Source: Liolophura sinensis (lineage: Eukaryota > Mollusca > Polyplacophora > Chitonida > Chitonidae). From it: a stretch of 64,000 nt of DNA. Under the pieces are notes generated by a model, which did not search any database, was not told the DNA's origin, and was given only the letters and a program-made list of their open reading frames with translations. This document shows positions 12,541-24,979 of this stretch, in pieces; the first letter of the stretch is position 1, and the number at the start of each line of letters is the position of its first letter. The position numbers and the translations under genes are program-made. The stretch is taken from positions 63,650,984 to 63,714,983 of the forward strand of contig NC_088300.1 in assembly GCF_032854445.1 (NCBI RefSeq), in the 5' to 3' direction.

Positions 12541-15494
12541 CAGTGACGTCTAAGATATTGCAATTACCATCAACCATGTTTTTTTTTACCTAATTCTGCT
12601 TAAACTATGGTGCTAGGTGGCTCGTAATTTGCTCATTTTTAAGCATTTAAAAGAACAGCTACATTAAAACCATAGCTGAGGTAAATTGACAGGAAGCCGT
12701 ATTTCGTCGGTTACGTGTGACAATTCGCCATCTACCATAGTGTTATCTTTGCTCTGGATTTATTCTTTACAATTTAGTCTGTATGTGTTGAGTGCTAGCA
12801 GTCCATTATCAGAGGGTATTGGTCTTTTCTTCAAAGTCAAGCTGCTTCTAGTTTCAATACCGGGCGCAATGCATTGCGTTTGTTTGATTGACAACGAATT
12901 TGTTCAGCAAAGAGGCTTTATGCAGGTGGCACATAACAGAATTACTTAAAGATAATGTCAGAAATGGCTGAACCATGTAGTTTGTTTCATAAGAAGGCAC
13001 ATTCCGGATCCAAACACAACATATAACCTAAATCATCTAAACAGCATACACGCCTTTATTAGTATGACAGAGATTATCAACCTGGCTGGATATAGTTCAA
13101 ACTGACTGCTTTGCTTTATACAGAGATTGTCGAACACCATTCCAGTATTCCTTATCCTTGTCGTACTGGCATAACAGTCGACTGTAGTTAGCTAACTTTT
13201 GAACTGAAGTTCCTGAATGTTTAAAACTTATATAGAAATATAGACAAATATTTTGGTAATATGTACGTAGGTGAGCAGGTTTCGTAAAGGAGTAACTCAT
13301 TCCCGTACCAAAAATCATACTGTGTGCTCCAACGTTTATTTCGCCTTAGGTTTGAACACGATGAGGTAGGAAGAGTATAGCTGTAACGGAGAATCAAGGT
13401 GTGTTAAGAGTGAGATACTTGAGCATAACCCAGCTGTGAGATGTCGTTAAGCTTTGTAGCCTTTCCAGCGATTGTGGTTTTCTCCTAGTTTCATTGACGT
13501 AGGTGTATGAGTTATTGTTCCAGTTATGTTTAATATTACATGATGTAAATGTAAGACACCTGACGGATGATATTCGATCACAGTCTGGTTCCGTTGTACT
13601 TTGTCAACGATGCAATTTGGTGGAACGGTTTTACGTTTTACGTGAGAACAATATTGGTTAGCCGCTTTCCACACTGAATGCCAGTGACAGTTCATTAAAC
13701 ATTCGTTTTTCAACTCTGAATGCCAGTGGCTGTTCATTAAACACCTCAAGGATTCGCCGTTATTTGTTACTTTGGTGATCAATTTTGCAGTATGAATTAA
13801 GCTCAATACACAGCCCAGAAGGCCTTCTTGAGAACAAAATAAGCTTATCGCAAAATTTGTTCATTACCAACAAAGTAAAGACAGTATTAATTAAACATTG
13901 TCGACCAATATCCATTGGATTTAAAGTATGTGTATATCTCATGCATTGCCCTATTGTCTAGTTATTTTTCTCTAAATGAATTTTAATTGTGTTTATTAAC
14001 TTAATTATGTGATTGGTGTTTTAGGTTGTACTGAAGACTATTCCACTTATATGCGACGATGGCCAGTGTTATGATGGGGCATAATCCCGGGGAAACCCTT
14101 CACCATCTGCAGTTTTGCTGCAAGAGCTTCCCATGCAGGTACCGCGGAAGAGGAAGCCAATTTGTTTCTATTTTATTTATAATCAGTATATTTAAATATG
14201 AAGACCACACCAAAACTGTGGTTGTTTTATTTTTCTCTTTCTGACAGAATTACGATCCAAATGTGATTATGGGTTTGATTTGTTCCCCACAGAAGTATCA
14301 AACTGAACACACGAGACTTTAAGTCCGACAAAGTCACACCATATTGACATCAAACCGACCTCTCCTTAATGCTGATTACCATGTGACGTAGCAGCGGGTA
14401 TCATTCGAAGCCTTGTTGTGGGAAAATGTCCACTTATCCTTGCGTAGTTGCCCTTCAGCGTAATCTTTCGGTTCACCGACACAGCCCCAAAAAATGATGG
14501 ATTTCGTCTACAATCTCCACCAGCCAAAATACATGTCACAAAAGTTGCCATATCGTGTAAATAAGAAACCGCTAAAATTACGAAGTCTGATGAAGCTCTG
14601 AAAAATTGCTAACTTACTTTCGCAAGGGGTCAAATTAGAGACTAGATGCGTAGGCCAGGCCACAGAAAATCAATTTTGCTTTTCGCCCAAGATAAGCCGG
14701 TTAGTCAAATTGCAAAAACGTGATTCTAGAATAATTTGCTGGCAGATTTAATCCATGACTGTGTTTGGCGCAGTGACTCAGACCTTTAGTTACAGCACGT
14801 GTGGACATGTCATTTGGCCTCCTTCCGCAGCCCACTGTTGTTAACTCTCCATCTGATATTTACGGAGCAGCGCGAAAAGGGCTTCTCCTTTGATTCCTTC
14901 TGCCGGATTTAATTAGAATGGCTGAGAAAAACTCGGTATAAGGGTTCTTTAGTCAGTCGGAAAAGACATTATGCATTTCTCACGACTTGGTGCGAACTGA
15001 AAAGCTCGGGTTTCAGATTGGTGTCCTTGAGTATTGTCTCGAAGCCTGTCTATATAAGGTAAATCACGAATGTATCCACGTTTAGTATAAAGAACACAAT
15101 TCTTTATCCTCACAATTTACCATATCTAGGTTAGGTAATCTGCAAATGTATAGTCGCGTACGTAGCGCGAGGAACATGGATCTCACATTTGACCGTACCT
15201 TATAGATTTAGTATACTTTATGAACACACGGTCCGAGTGCAGCGGGATAGCTAAAACAGTTGTCTTTTAATGACTATAGGAAACCCCCCAGTCTTCTTCA
15301 GCCTGCCCTGCTCTCGGGGACTTCACTGCAGGGAGCACTTGACAGCGCTCGTATAGGGTCGTTTGTACTGTCACCAGTATTTCTTACTTATTCAGCTGGC
15401 GTTGTGGGTGAAAATGAAATATGGGGAAGTCAGTTACTAGCTTTACTAAAGTGTATTACATCGGGCACGGCATTTCTACACAATGAAGTCTATA
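12541..15494. other. No recognisable gene apart from a SINE
   Basis: A 119-codon minus frame (13447-13806) includes a ~42-bp tandem duplication (two units of CTGAATGCCAGTG...TTCATTAAACA at 13674-13745) and no domain I recognise. Confidence 0.45.
14003..14160 (-). mobile_element. SINE-A, diverged
   Basis: GTGATTGGTGTTTTAGG followed by a GGCCAGTGTTATGATGGGGC core. Confidence 0.75.
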
Positions 15495-15557
15495 TAAGCT
15501 CCATATATGAAATATTCTTGAGTATGACGTTTATCACTAGTATATTAAACAAATAGG
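15495..15557 (+). mobile_element. SINE-A 3' fragment, diverged
   Basis: TATGAAATATTCTTGAGTAT and an ATTAAACAAATA tail. Confidence 0.5.
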
Positions 15558-15672
15558 TGTGCACGTATGTAGTGTGAATAACCCACATATGATCGCACAA
15601 CTTACCTTATGCCTAATTGTAGATCGCTGATGTTAAGTATGAAAACACACAATCAATAATAAATCACAGAGG

Positions 15673-15860
15673 CATTTATTTATTTTTTTGATTAGAGTTT
15701 AACGCCATATATATACTCGTGAATTTTCCACTTGTACCGTAACAGTCGTGCCTACAGGTGCAGCAAACTGGGCAGGACTCAAACCTGCGACCTCACTAGT
15801 CGGGGCCAATGTGCTGCCGGGAAGGCAAGGCCTTAGACGACTGAACGGTGATGTACCTCA
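15673..15860 (-). mobile_element. SINE with family-A tail and a different tRNA-like head
   Basis: Minus strand: TCGTCTAAGGC (A-box-like, leucine/serine-tRNA style) and CGCAGGTTTGAGTCCTGCC (B box), then a diverged family-A tail. The central core is missing. Confidence 0.55.
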
Positions 15861-16397
15861 ACGGATGCATACTCCTTACAGCGGATATACCGCTCTCTGT
15901 GCTCTCTTTACATCGCTGTCACCAATAGACGAGCTTGACCTTTGGAGCCTGTGCGACGCACGTAGACTTAACCTAATCACTAATATACTCCCGCGAATCT
16001 ATTATAAGCATTGATCAACAAAATTGTTTCAGGTGTTAGTTAAAATCATGTTGTGCACACTTTAGAAAAACAGATTGCATTTGTATCAAGTATTACCAGA
16101 AAAAAATGTGGATACAGAGTTTTTTGTTTTCTGAAAGAACATCCTGCCTCATCACCGTGACCCCTGTGACCTCGTTTCAGATTTCTGTACAAAAGTTTAG
16201 GCAAGACAATGTGGAGGTTCTCACAAGCTTGCGTACCGAAAGGTGTAATTTTACGGTAGCTGCTAATGACTTTTGAACCGACATAACAATTTATGCAAGG
16301 TGTATATTTACAGGTGCAAATTCGTGTTGAGACTACAGCAATGCCGATTCGGCATGTAGTCTACACGTTTGACGTGAAGGAGAGAGATAGGACATTA
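15861..16397. other. No recognisable gene
   Basis: Nothing seen. Confidence 0.5.
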
Positions 16398-16548
16398 TTA
16401 ATTTATTTATTTATTAGATTGGTGGTTTACGCCGTACTCAAGAATATTTCACTTATACGACGGCGACCAACATTATGGGGGAAGGAAACCCGGGGAAAAC
16501 CCATGACCATCCGCAGGTTGATGACAGACCTTGCCACTTACGGACATT
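16398..16548 (-). mobile_element. SINE-A, 5'-truncated
   Basis: ACGCCGTACTCAAGAATATT to GACCATCCGCAGGTTGATGA. Confidence 0.9.
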
Positions 16549-16659
16549 ATTAATGCCTTATTCCAACTCTTACAGAGCTTGGATATGCTGAAAAAAGGTT
16601 CATGTAAACATTTCGCTAACGACTTGAGCAGCCACATACCAACTTCATCTTGCACAACT

Positions 16660-17320
16660 TTTGCCTACGGTTAATTCCCCAAACATGTGGTGTTATTTAT
16701 GATTTGATGTACGTTTGTGGCGGCGGACTGACAGACCCGAGAGTCCCCTCACCGGAAGTGTCATGTTCTTGTCCTGTAGATCACAGATAGCTTGATCTAA
16801 TGTCCTTGAGGGACAACGACAATGAAGAAAGGCTCTTTGATGTGATTGGATCCGTTATTAATGTATCAGAATACTTTGTTTGCAGATCGTCCCACCGATG
16901 TAATTGCCCGTTGGTACTAAAGAAATTAAAACACCAGGTTCAAGCCTTGTAAATATCCTACGCTTTATTTATTCCCATATTTTGACCATTTATACCTTAA
17001 TACCGTCAAACAATAATAATTACTTGAAATTTGTTTCGCTTTTTTAACTACCGTGGCATATTCAGCCGCAAATAAACAGAGGTTCTCCGACGAGTGACCC
17101 TGCAGTTTCAAATTTATTAAACAATATTCAGTAAATTTTTGTCTCGGGTTTAATAAGTTTGATATTATAGAGTTAGATATTCCGTGAATTGGAGATTCTG
17201 TTTATTATACCACTCTGTACTTTTCGTCTCCGCGATTGGTTAACTTATCGTCATGTGATATTTCCAAAATCTCAATACTTTTAAGAAACATTTAAAATCG
17301 ACACCTGGTGAGTATTGGTT
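16660..17320. repeat. Block T, copy 1
   Basis: Diverged copy of sequence also at 28.68-29.42 and 35.39-36.22 kb. Landmarks are GTAATTGCCCGTTGGTA (16899 onward, exact again at 35.6 kb) and an inverted CCAAT box (GCGATTGG) at about 17234. Confidence 0.65.
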
Positions 17321-17639
17321 TTATTACTAAAATTCCCCAGAAATAAAACCACTGACACGAGAATTAATAAAGCCCAAGCTGACACGCCATCGGATGACGT
17401 GTTTTTGGAAGTACATTGGCATGACGTCGCATACTGACGGCAAATCCCGCATTGGTATTTACGACCTGCATAACATTACAACCCCTTTGAGAAACAGCCC
17501 CAGGGATATCAACGACTTTGCTTGTGCATAAGCGATCGTATTTACATAATTGGCATTAAACACAATTGCAAAGAATGCAGGCTACCTAGGTTAGTTTTCC
17601 ATGTGAAGAAAACCATGACTAGATTTAGAAACTCTGGTA

Positions 17640-18190
17640 ACCCATTGTCCAATATACTATAGAGCTCTAGTCAATAATCAAAGGCTAAAATATAAAAGTT
17701 TTCCAAAAATACAATTGTTCCTTTCACTGACACAGTTAAAGAATAAATTAAGATTAAACAATCTAGAGCTGTAGTATAAAAAACGTTTGAAACAAATGCC
17801 GTATTAATACATCAAATGTCAAAATGTCACGTTTTACATCAAAATTCCGAGATCAAAGATATTAGTGACGTCTCCGGCAGGCCTTTATAAAGGTGAAATT
17901 AGTAAATGGCTCCCACACCTCTTGGGGCGACGATTAAGAACAGCTGATGTAAATTAAGAAAAGACCCATGTTTTAGACTTTCATTTTAACAATCCTATTA
18001 TACCGAGCGAAATCCGTTAGGCTTCAGGCGCTTGGTTTGATCATGCGTTCGGATTTGTTTGTGGGATTACACTTCTTGCTGACATAAGGCTACCAGACAA
18101 GCGCACTTCTGTAATGCACTGGCATGAGCGAAGCTAACATTTCCTGTTATAAACATTTCTTTTCATAAAATTCTGCCTTTGGACGTTATT
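17640..18190. repeat. Block U, copy 1
   Basis: Matches 36.29-36.83 kb strongly (shared GCCGTATTAATACATCAAAT and GGTGAAATTAGTAAATGGCT) and, inverted, 30.23-30.74 kb. Confidence 0.75.
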
Positions 18191-18479
18191 TACCTTTTCA
18201 TTGAGTGATTTTCAACATTTTCGCTCAGGTACATGTACATGGTGCATATAGTGGTACTGCTGCAATAAGACAAATAATTCAGTAGACTGTTTTCTTCAGG
18301 TATAGCGCGTGTCCTCGCATGTATCTACATGTGCTTAACGGACTTTTTGCATTTTTTCTTGCTACTCAGTGAATTTGCATTATCCAGTTCTCAAGGTACA
18401 GGAACGTGACAGGCCTCTTTGTTTCAATGACATGAAGGTCTACTTCTACGGTGACACTCCGATAAGCTAGTTGTATAAT

Positions 18480-19560
18480 AACAGAATCTACTGTAACATT
18501 GTTTTATGTAAAACTTAATTACTGGTTGTAACTGTACATCAACTATAGTCTATTTCGTTTGGAGAGTTGTCTGTATTCAGCTGTCTATAAAATCATTCAT
18601 ACTAGCTACCAAATTTGCCTTTAGTCTTTGACACGTAACATCACACGCTCTATACATTGATATGTTTGAAGGTCGTATTCTTGCTAGGAAAATGAAGTTA
18701 GAACACTTTTTCTAATTCATAATGTTAAAGTCCCTTTCGACTCGCGTGACGTCATAATTATTAAAAAGCACTGGCATGCCGGATACTAGCCGGAGTTCAA
18801 CATGAACCTAGAAGCCTCTCACCAAAGCGGTCGCTGCGAGTTCAATTCCAGCTCATGCTGGCTTCCTCTCCGGCCATAAGTGGGAAGGTCTGCCATTAAC
18901 CTGCGGATGGTCGTGGGTTCCCCTCCTGTGCCCGGTTTCCTCCCACTGTAATGCCGGCCGCCGTCGTATAAGGTAAATATTCTTGAGTACGGCGTAAAAA
19001 CACCATTCAAATAAATAAATAAATAAACAAATGTAAACCCTGTTTCGGACACTGCCATATTTGAAATCGTTCGAACGTTTTAATATAATATAACCTTAAT
19101 AAATAAATTTAACTATCTCTTATAGTATAGGATCTTACAGCAGTTTCAGATATGGATATTAAGAAATTAAAGCGATCTAGTTATCCGCATAGACAGTAGT
19201 GTAGGGTGTGGTATTGCATGGAGCTTGTTCAAACCGCTTGTTGGTGCAGCTATTGTAAAACAAATTACTCTCCACGCCCATTGTTCAGCATGCAACTTGT
19301 TTTTCAATAATTATGACGTCACCCGGAGTTCTTGATGTCGAAACTAAGCCTATGGACTTTAATTTTATGAATTAGAAAAAGTATTCTAACGGCATTTTCT
19401 TTGTTATCAACATGGTCGTCCAACGTGACAATGGGTAGAGCTTGGGTTGTTACGTGACACTAACTAAATGTATATAGTTTTAGTAGCGTGTATGACTGAT
19501 TTTAGACAGTGGGGTTACACTTTTAGTGCCTTCATTTGCGATTTTCGTAATCGCAATTCT
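18480..19560. repeat. Block X, copy 1 (interrupted by a SINE)
   Basis: Pieces such as TTGCCTTTAGTC and TTATGAATTAGAAAAA recur in order at 50.29-50.52 kb. A SINE (18804-19032) splits this copy. Confidence 0.5.
18804..19032 (+). mobile_element. SINE-A inside block X
   Basis: Partial head with GCGAGTTCAATTCCAGC (B box) to AAATAAATAAATAAA tail. Confidence 0.9.
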
Positions 19561-19948
19561 TAAATGCCTGTGTTCGGCAGGACTGCACATGCGTGCAAAC
19601 GTGGCAAAGGGTGGTTGACTAACAATATCGCTTCTGAAGTGTCTATTGGGAATATAACATGGAATAAAAAAATTACCAAATTCAATTTGAATTTATGTTA
19701 GATCACATTGTGATTAGTTGCTTTTAGTGTGTTTTATGTCATCTTTCTGTAATGACAACCAGGTAAATATTTTTCAGTGGCATGCCATAAGTTCACCACT
19801 AGCCCATTTGTATCAAGCTTCCAGCATTCCAATATCATTCCACTGATGTTTTATGCAGCGTCAAATAACTTAGTCTGCGGTTCGCAGTTAGCGGTTAGCT
19901 ATTCAACGGGAACATGTCATTATTTCTTTAAATTATACACTAGGCTAT

Positions 19949-20240
19949 ATCTCCATTAATACTGCACCTACAAGCATCATATTTGGTACAATAATGGCAC
20001 GTAATACGGCCTATCACGGGATGCCAGTGCTGTCCGATTTTAACACCACAGGTCGCTTCTGTGAATAACAATAGCATAGCTGTATGGCCTTTATCTCCAT
20101 TAATACTGAACCTACAAACATCATCTTTTGGACATTAATGGGGATTATCACGTGACGCCGATACTTCCCGATTCTAACACCTGGGCGAGCTTCTGTGAAT
20201 AACACTCTGACTCATATCTCCATTAATACTGCACCTTGAA
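19949..20240. repeat. Tandem repeat, ~125-143 bp unit, about 2.2 copies
   Basis: The unit starts ATCTCCATTAATACTG at 19949, 20092 and 20217. Units share CTTCTGTGAATAACA near their ends. Confidence 0.75.
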
Positions 20241-20299
20241 AAAAACAAAACAAAAAAAAGTATGCCCGGAATAAACCACAAGCCAATGGCAAGTAACAC

Positions 20300-21960
20300 T
20301 GAGCAACTTTTCCTCGTGAAATGTACGGGTAGCAACCCGCAGAGAAGGATCAATGTGTATGCTGTATTGATGGAAGGCAAGTGATCCCAACGGCTCCACA
20401 TCACTTACAGCCACCAACGCCTATAGATCCGTATATATAAACAGGTAACCACAATGAAATCGATAAGGACGTCAACAAAATCAGCTTGTAATTGAGTGTT
20501 CTCTGCCTCTGTACTTGATCATCGGTGTTTTCTGTGGGACTTTCATCATCCTATATAACGGCCTGAGGGATTAGTGTTGACATGATTGCTTCAATAATTT
20601 ATCTGACAAAGAGGTAAATAATGTGACGGGAAATTTACCTTGTCGTTTAATTGAAACAACAAAAATCAACAGTAATTCTTGAAATTTATGACAAAAACAA
20701 ATTATTGTGACATCGCCAAAGTACGTCAAGCCTACACGAAAAGGATGATATGCCATGACAGCTGTTGGTGACCAGTTATTTGTCATATACAATAACTCAA
20801 TCGATCCCAATGTGACCATTCTATAATTTAAGGGGAAAACGTACAAAAATATAAACAACGCCCACTACATTGTAAAACTGTAATATCTTATCAATGTGAC
20901 AGTGGATGTCCATAACTGTTGATACAGGAAACCCCTTTAGACGGGGTTACCTGCAAAACAATATGAGAAACGTTCACATAATCTTTGTTTCAGATATGTA
21001 ACTGACGTAACGTTGTTTTATTGTCAATCATCGTTTCTGTTCTTCCCCCAGCAATGGAGACACTCTTGTAATAAAAGCTACAGCATTCCTCCAACTCTAA
21101 GCCACATTTAAAGGTAGTTAGTGAAAAAGAAAGAAAATAGAGCCAGTGAAGCGGAAGTCCAAACGCTCATTTGGTGACATTTGCAGATTCTTCTGGGTTA
21201 TATCTCATGCTTAATTTAATAGTATTTCACACTAATGGGGATTACGAGCTAGGGATTTTTATTTTAGCTTAATCTTTTAACTTTTTTTGGGACTGGACCA
21301 TACTGCTTGCATTACACAGGGCAAAAGATGAGCACAGTAAATTTTAAAGGAGACTTCTTGTATTGATATTTATTACTTGCTAACATCTTGCTATTAGTTT
21401 AGCTATCTGTAATTGTTCTGGGACGGAAATCGTTAAAATCAGAAGTGCTCATCAGTCTTGTTAGCAGTGACTATCGATGTTTTTTTCTTGTGAGAGCTTT
21501 ATTTTCCTATTCCGTATGTCAACAATTGAACGTGGAGAAAAATGGCATGACAGAAATATAATTTTGTGCGCAAGCCATAGAGTTTAGTAGCGTTATGCGC
21601 ACATGTACACTGTACTCTGAAATGTTTAACAGTTTCGCTGCCCTGTATACGGTCATCTGGATGGCCTGTCGGTAACTCGAGACCTTTCCCCTCCTCAGCG
21701 CAATTTTCGTGCTGACTTTCATGGGATTTGACGAAATTCAAACCAAAGCAACAGAACGTGTACAGCTGGATTAGGCACTGAGTGTGTCTTTGTATGTTGT
21801 GAACTAATCCGGATATATATGTGACTTTCACAGAGCAGTTTACCGACAACGCACGCAGGAGAGGAGGCGCCTTTTCCCTGCAGCCTGTCAACACGGGTCC
21901 GAGCCGTAATGACCATTGTTCTCTTTTGTAACACATGGGTGCACGCTACATTTTGTTTAA
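20300..21960. repeat. Block R, copy 1
   Basis: First of four diverged direct copies (others 24.98-26.96, 31.57-33.30 and 38.2-39.96 kb). Shared landmarks in order: ACTCAATCGATC, GTTCACATAA, CTGACGTAACGTTGTTT, TAATGGGGATTACGAGCTAG, and a stretch near TGCAGNNTGTCAACACGGGT. A 145-codon minus frame (21499-21936) is not conserved as protein between copies. Confidence 0.75.
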
Positions 21961-22269
21961 AAACGTCATCGCAAAGGCGGTACTAATCATCGGACTCCAC
22001 ATGTTAAGTCCTAATTGCTGTAATTTAACTAACCTTGATTAAATGAGGTCGACCTAACATTTTAATGCCTTCCCTCCACTACTGCCTAAACGTTGCATTA
22101 AATATTATTAAAGTGGAATAAATACAGAACATTTCATTTTTAGCAAACAATGTATACCCAAACGAATTGAATACGTAGCTCATCACCAAATATCAGCCGA
22201 TCAATACCTGAGCTAAATTCAGAAACGTTTCCTGAGAAACGCATGGACCAGCGTGTATATTTTTTTCTT

Positions 22270-22690
22270 TAGTCTTCAATTAAAACACGCCATTTATAAG
22301 GCGAAGCTAGACGGACTTACAGCACGACGCTTTTGCAGAGTAAGCTGAAAGCCACGTTTTGCTGAAGGTCTAGCTACGGGTTTGAACGGTGTGTCTGAGC
22401 CACATGTAATTGAATCGAAACTAGCAATAATGTTAACATCACGTTTGTTGACCACACAAGATGTTAGCCTAGTCCTTTGCTCGTGACGGTCAAAATGAAG
22501 ACCAACATGCATGTTTGCCCAGCTCACCTTCTTTACCACTTGTAGGTCATCCGCAGCAGCTAAACCAGGCACTAGCACATCTATATAAAGGCATCTATAA
22601 CAGTGCATTTTAAATAGCCCCACCAACAGAAAATTCATATCCATTGTACATCTAAACCACTTACGTAATGCGTCCAAGTCAACGGTTCAT
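22270..22690. repeat. Block V, copy 1
   Basis: Matches 40.88-41.15 kb: shared GTTAACATCACGTTTGTTGA and GGTGTGTCTGAGCCAC. See the candidate first exon inside it. Confidence 0.7.
22528..22644 (-). pseudogene. Block V1: possible first exon with hydrophobic N-terminus
   Basis: From ATG at 22644 the minus strand reads MDMNFLLVGLFKMHCYRCLY then DVLVPGLAAADDLQVVKK and reaches a good donor (AAG|GTGAGC). The donor is conserved in the second V block (GAG|GTGAGT at about 41.1 kb), where the reading frame is interrupted. V sits upstream of R and Q on the minus strand, where a signal-peptide exon would be expected. Weak evidence; treat as a candidate. Confidence 0.25.
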
Positions 22691-22834
22691 TTACATGACC
22701 CACACAACTCAAACCTTTTAACGCTATTCAATATACCAATACATCTATATTGAAAGGACGTCTACAGCAATCATAAACATACAAGACATTCACACCGACA
22801 TTTGCCCCATCCATGCCTCTTCTTTGTCCGTTCA

Positions 22835-22895
22835 TTTGCACCCTTTGTTCATTTACACCCTCCGTTCATTTACACCCTCCGCTCATCTACATCAT
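22835..22895 (+). repeat. Short imperfect tandem repeat, ~17 bp unit
   Basis: Three to four units of CCGTTCATTTACACCCT with substitutions. Confidence 0.6.
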
Positions 22896-23319
22896 TTCAA
22901 GTACACCTTCACCAAAAAAACGTCTGTTTACTAGTAGTGCGTGTGCACCAAGAGTGCATCCACAACAACAATAAACAACATTGTTAAATCTAAGTCAGCA
23001 ATACATCAATAGCATATTTATAACCTGCGCTTCTAGACATACAATTGGGGCGGGGGGCGCTTTTTAAATGGTTTGTACTTATGAAATAGTCATTAAATCA
23101 TGATAACATACATGCTGAAGTAGTGGTCCTGAAAATAAATTTGGCGTCATACATGGAGCACTGGTATGCTAGTGATAAAGAGTCAACCAGTCTGCATGTA
23201 CTGTTTATCTAAGAATTTATGTATAATTTTTGGAACTGACGGTCTTAATATTCATTTGTGCCGACTGGCCTTATTGTGTTTGTCTTCCTCACAACGTTGT
23301 CTAATGGGAATTTCGTAGA

Positions 23320-23720
23320 TTTATTGCTCCTCGCAAACAGGTTGGCGTTTATAAATCCATATACATTCATTGACGCCTGCTACTTTTGGTTGATGGAGGA
23401 CATGGCGCTTGGGCCTCCGTGAATGGCTCTTTAGTGAAGGACTATAACTTCGCAGACAAAGGAAAAGCCAATGACATTGAATGTCAATTCTCCACCATAT
23501 ATAAGGGACAGTCTATTCGACAATCCATCATTTAGTCCTCATTCCCACAACGTCCAGACAAATTGCACTTCATCAACGAAACGGCTGAAAAAAGAACAAA
23601 CCTTCGAGGATTTATAGAATGGAAATTGAGTCATTCAACGGAACATATTCTCTGTCTCATTTGCATTTTATATCTGCTAAAATAACCAGGGTTTTGATGA
23701 ATCTCCGATTCTGGTTGTAT
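23320..23720. repeat. Block P, copy 1
   Basis: Pairs with 43.38-43.80 kb. It extends upstream (minus strand) beyond the CTLD pseudoexon. Confidence 0.65.
23324..23560 (-). pseudogene. Block P1: decayed copy of the CTLD C-half exon
   Basis: Aligned by eye with 43381-43612. One frame keeps RHVLHQ and QPVCEEQ-stop with the same overlapping AATAAA, but the upstream half sits in another frame and the Trp/Cys-rich middle is altered. It is best read as a pseudoexon. It lies directly downstream (minus strand) of the damaged CTLD N-half in block Q1. Confidence 0.45.
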
Positions 23721-23747
23721 TACCTTTTGGTGGAATTCTTGGATTTC

Positions 23748-23842
23748 CCACGTTTTTCATTCCATATTCCTGGCCGCTGTCGTACAAGTGCCATATTCTT
23801 GAGTACGGCATATAAACATCCAATCAAACAAATTAAACAAAC
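23748..23842 (+). mobile_element. SINE-A 3' fragment
   Basis: CTGGCCGCTGTCGTACAAGT and TTGAGTACGGCATATAAACA. Confidence 0.8.
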
Positions 23843-23956
23843 TGCTGGGAATTGGAACATTTTAAGATGCCGTAAAATACCCCAAGTTTGAGAGGCTCAA
23901 GGAGAATTGAACTTACGTTTCAAACCGATTAGAATGTGAATTGTTCCATTTATTGT

Positions 23957-24073
23957 TATAATTTATGTATATTTATATATTTGATTGGTGTAATCCTCCG
24001 TACTCAAGAATATTTCACTTATACGACGGCAGCCAGCATAATGGTTGGAGGAAACCTTTGACCATCCGCAGGT
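23957..24073 (-). mobile_element. SINE-A, 5'-truncated
   Basis: CGTACTCAAGAATATTTCAC to CCATCCGCAGGT, with a short internal deletion. Confidence 0.85.
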
Positions 24074-24249
24074 AAGAGACTAACATGATTATTACCTGTC
24101 AATGAACAATCGCCAGGAAGCAGTAAGATATACAGTGGGCTGGTACTGTTTTCAACCACATCATCTTCATTTGTTATTATATACTTGCCATTTGGCCTGA
24201 TCCCAACTCGCGGAAGCCCTGGTACCAGAACTGGTTGGTTGTGTCACCA

Positions 24250-24500
24250 CTAATATGGATGTGACTTCAAACGTTATAGGTAAATCAATACTCTCGTCCA
24301 AAATATTTACCGAAGAGGGAATTCTGGAAGAAAACACGTCCTACACACACGAGGACTGCAATCAGAGATTGAGGCAATATATAAAAAAATTACCTTCAAC
24401 ATGCACAATTTTTGTTGTTGTTGATACATCTCTCACAAAACCATTCGGTTCAATGTAGTGTCTATTCTTTCACAGCACTCGTTCGCACGTGTCAGATAAA
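24250..24500 (-). pseudogene. Block Q1: damaged copy of the Q exon
   Basis: Corresponds to 37.8-38.0 kb. It keeps TTLNRM and KLCMLK before a GTAATT donor but has an in-frame TGA between them, and the acceptor is degraded (ACACGTG in place of ACACAG). A SINE has inserted about 150 bases upstream on the minus strand. Confidence 0.4.
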
Positions 24501-24654
24501 TAGGGAGAGTACAGAAATTACAGGAGATTGATGCACAAACCAATTCGGTGTTGACCCAGACTACCAAAATTTCCTAGTGGTTACCGCATAGTTTGTGACA
24601 GCCGTGAATACAATTGCCTTATTTTCCTTTCGGGACAAGGAACTGAAGGAGGAG

Positions 24655-24972
24655 TGTCTGAGCTTAGGGTTTAATGACGTACTTAACATTTTTTTAGTCA
24701 TATGATGACGAAGGACTCCTTAGAGTGCATGTGCGTGTAATGTGCCTCCTTGTTGCAGAACGGATTTCCACTGCTCTTTTACTTAGTGCTGCTTCACGCC
24801 CCACCCGACCCATTATACTGATACTGGTATTCCAGTCGTCGCACTATCCCCTTAACGCTGAACGGCAAGGGAGGAACCTACAACTTCCTCTCTTAAGGTC
24901 TTAGGTGGGACCCGACCTAGGATAGACCCTGGATCTACCGCCCCGGAGGAGGACGCTCCGGGCCCGTTAACT
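24655..24972 (-). mobile_element. SINE-B (second tRNA-derived family), inserted in block Q/R
   Basis: Minus strand: B-box-like AGATCCAGGGTCTATCCTAG near the head and TCATATGACT-like sequence at the 3' end. Flanked by (A/G)CTGAAGGA direct repeats. Block copy 4 has the uninterrupted site. Confidence 0.8.
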
Positions 24973-24979
24973 AGCTGAA

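Noticed and set aside
21499-21936. 145-codon minus-strand frame in block R1
   Set aside because: The matching DNA in R2, R3 and R4 does not keep this frame, so protein-level selection is not supported.
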